64,000 nucleotides of DNA, from positions 4,898,001 through 4,962,000 of the forward strand of contig NZ_CP015098.1 in the NCBI RefSeq assembly GCF_001611795.1. Direction: 5' to 3'. The position numbers and the translations under genes were made by a program. The stretch comes from Streptomyces qaidamensis (GTDB taxonomy: Bacteria > Actinomycetota > Actinomycetes > Streptomycetales > Streptomycetaceae). This document shows positions 63,976 through 64,000 of the stretch, piece by piece (position 1 is the stretch's first letter; the number at the start of each line of letters is the position of its first letter). The notes under the pieces were generated by a model. That model was not told the DNA's origin. It was given only the letters and a program-made list of their open reading frames with translations, and did not search any database.

Positions 63976-64000
63976 ATGGCGCCGACCACTCTGGTCGCAC
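63976..64000 (+). CDS. Start of the next cluster gene, cut by the window edge
   Basis: An ATG at 63976 preceded by AAAGGATC opens the frame MAPTTLVA and runs off the window. It lies 14 bases after the thioesterase stop in the same direction, so it is probably part of the same operon. Too short to identify. Confidence 0.55.

Overview
This window is GC-rich actinomycete DNA, almost certainly from a Streptomyces chromosome. The support is very high third-position GC, frequent GTG and TTG starts, many ATGA/GTGA gene overlaps, and a set of housekeeping genes (pyrE, fba, kynA-kynU, purA, ybaB-recR, aspartokinase-asd) whose grouping I recall from Streptomyces core chromosomes. That recollection was not checked by a search.

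Layout. 1-720: truncated remains at the edge, namely a zinc-ribbon protein tail and a partial copy of the neighbouring aminotransferase gene. 0.76-9 kb: aminotransferase, conserved proteins, membrane spermidine synthase, SRPBCC protein, aldose epimerase, pyrE, fba. 9-14.3 kb: MFS exporter, DUF3151, and a tryptophan-to-anthranilate block (dioxygenase, kynureninase, HGGxW hydrolase). 14.4-22 kb: two adjacent paralogous NarL-type two-component systems, preceded by an identical 16-bp box, and a P450. 22.2-25.4 kb: a tandem-repeat array, an ABC exporter and its divergent GbsR/MarR-like regulator. 25.5-36 kb: lipid kinase, purA, GntR/aminotransferase, a DJ-1/MarR pair with repeated operators, a Ser/Thr kinase and a tethered PstS-like protein. 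36-47.4 kb: SLATT protein, ybaB-recR, PhzF, OmpR-type two-component system, aspartokinase-asd, an ECF sigma factor with a membrane partner. 47.4-54.8 kb: SURF1, S9 peptidase, double-RCK channel-like protein, an ArsP/YcgR-type permease pair and a lone PycTM-like protein.

From about 54.8 kb to the right edge the content changes to a biosynthetic cluster cut off by the window end. The minus strand carries, from 59.67 kb leftwards, an orphan 116-aa protein, a small secreted peptide, a StrR/ParB-type regulator, an AfsR-like SARP with an ATPase domain, and a short D-3-phosphoglycerate dehydrogenase. The plus strand carries a LuxR-type regulator, SbnA- and SbnB-like enzymes, an MbtH protein, a type II thioesterase and the first codons of another gene. 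SbnA/SbnB families make L-2,3-diaminopropionate (Dap) from O-phosphoserine and glutamate, and the extra dehydrogenase would supply the O-phosphoserine. The cluster therefore probably builds a Dap-containing nonribosomal peptide or a Dap-derived metabolite. Direct heptamer repeats spaced 11 bp, typical of SARP sites, lie just upstream of sbnA and link the SARP to the pathway.

No tRNA, rRNA, CRISPR array or intact transposase was seen.
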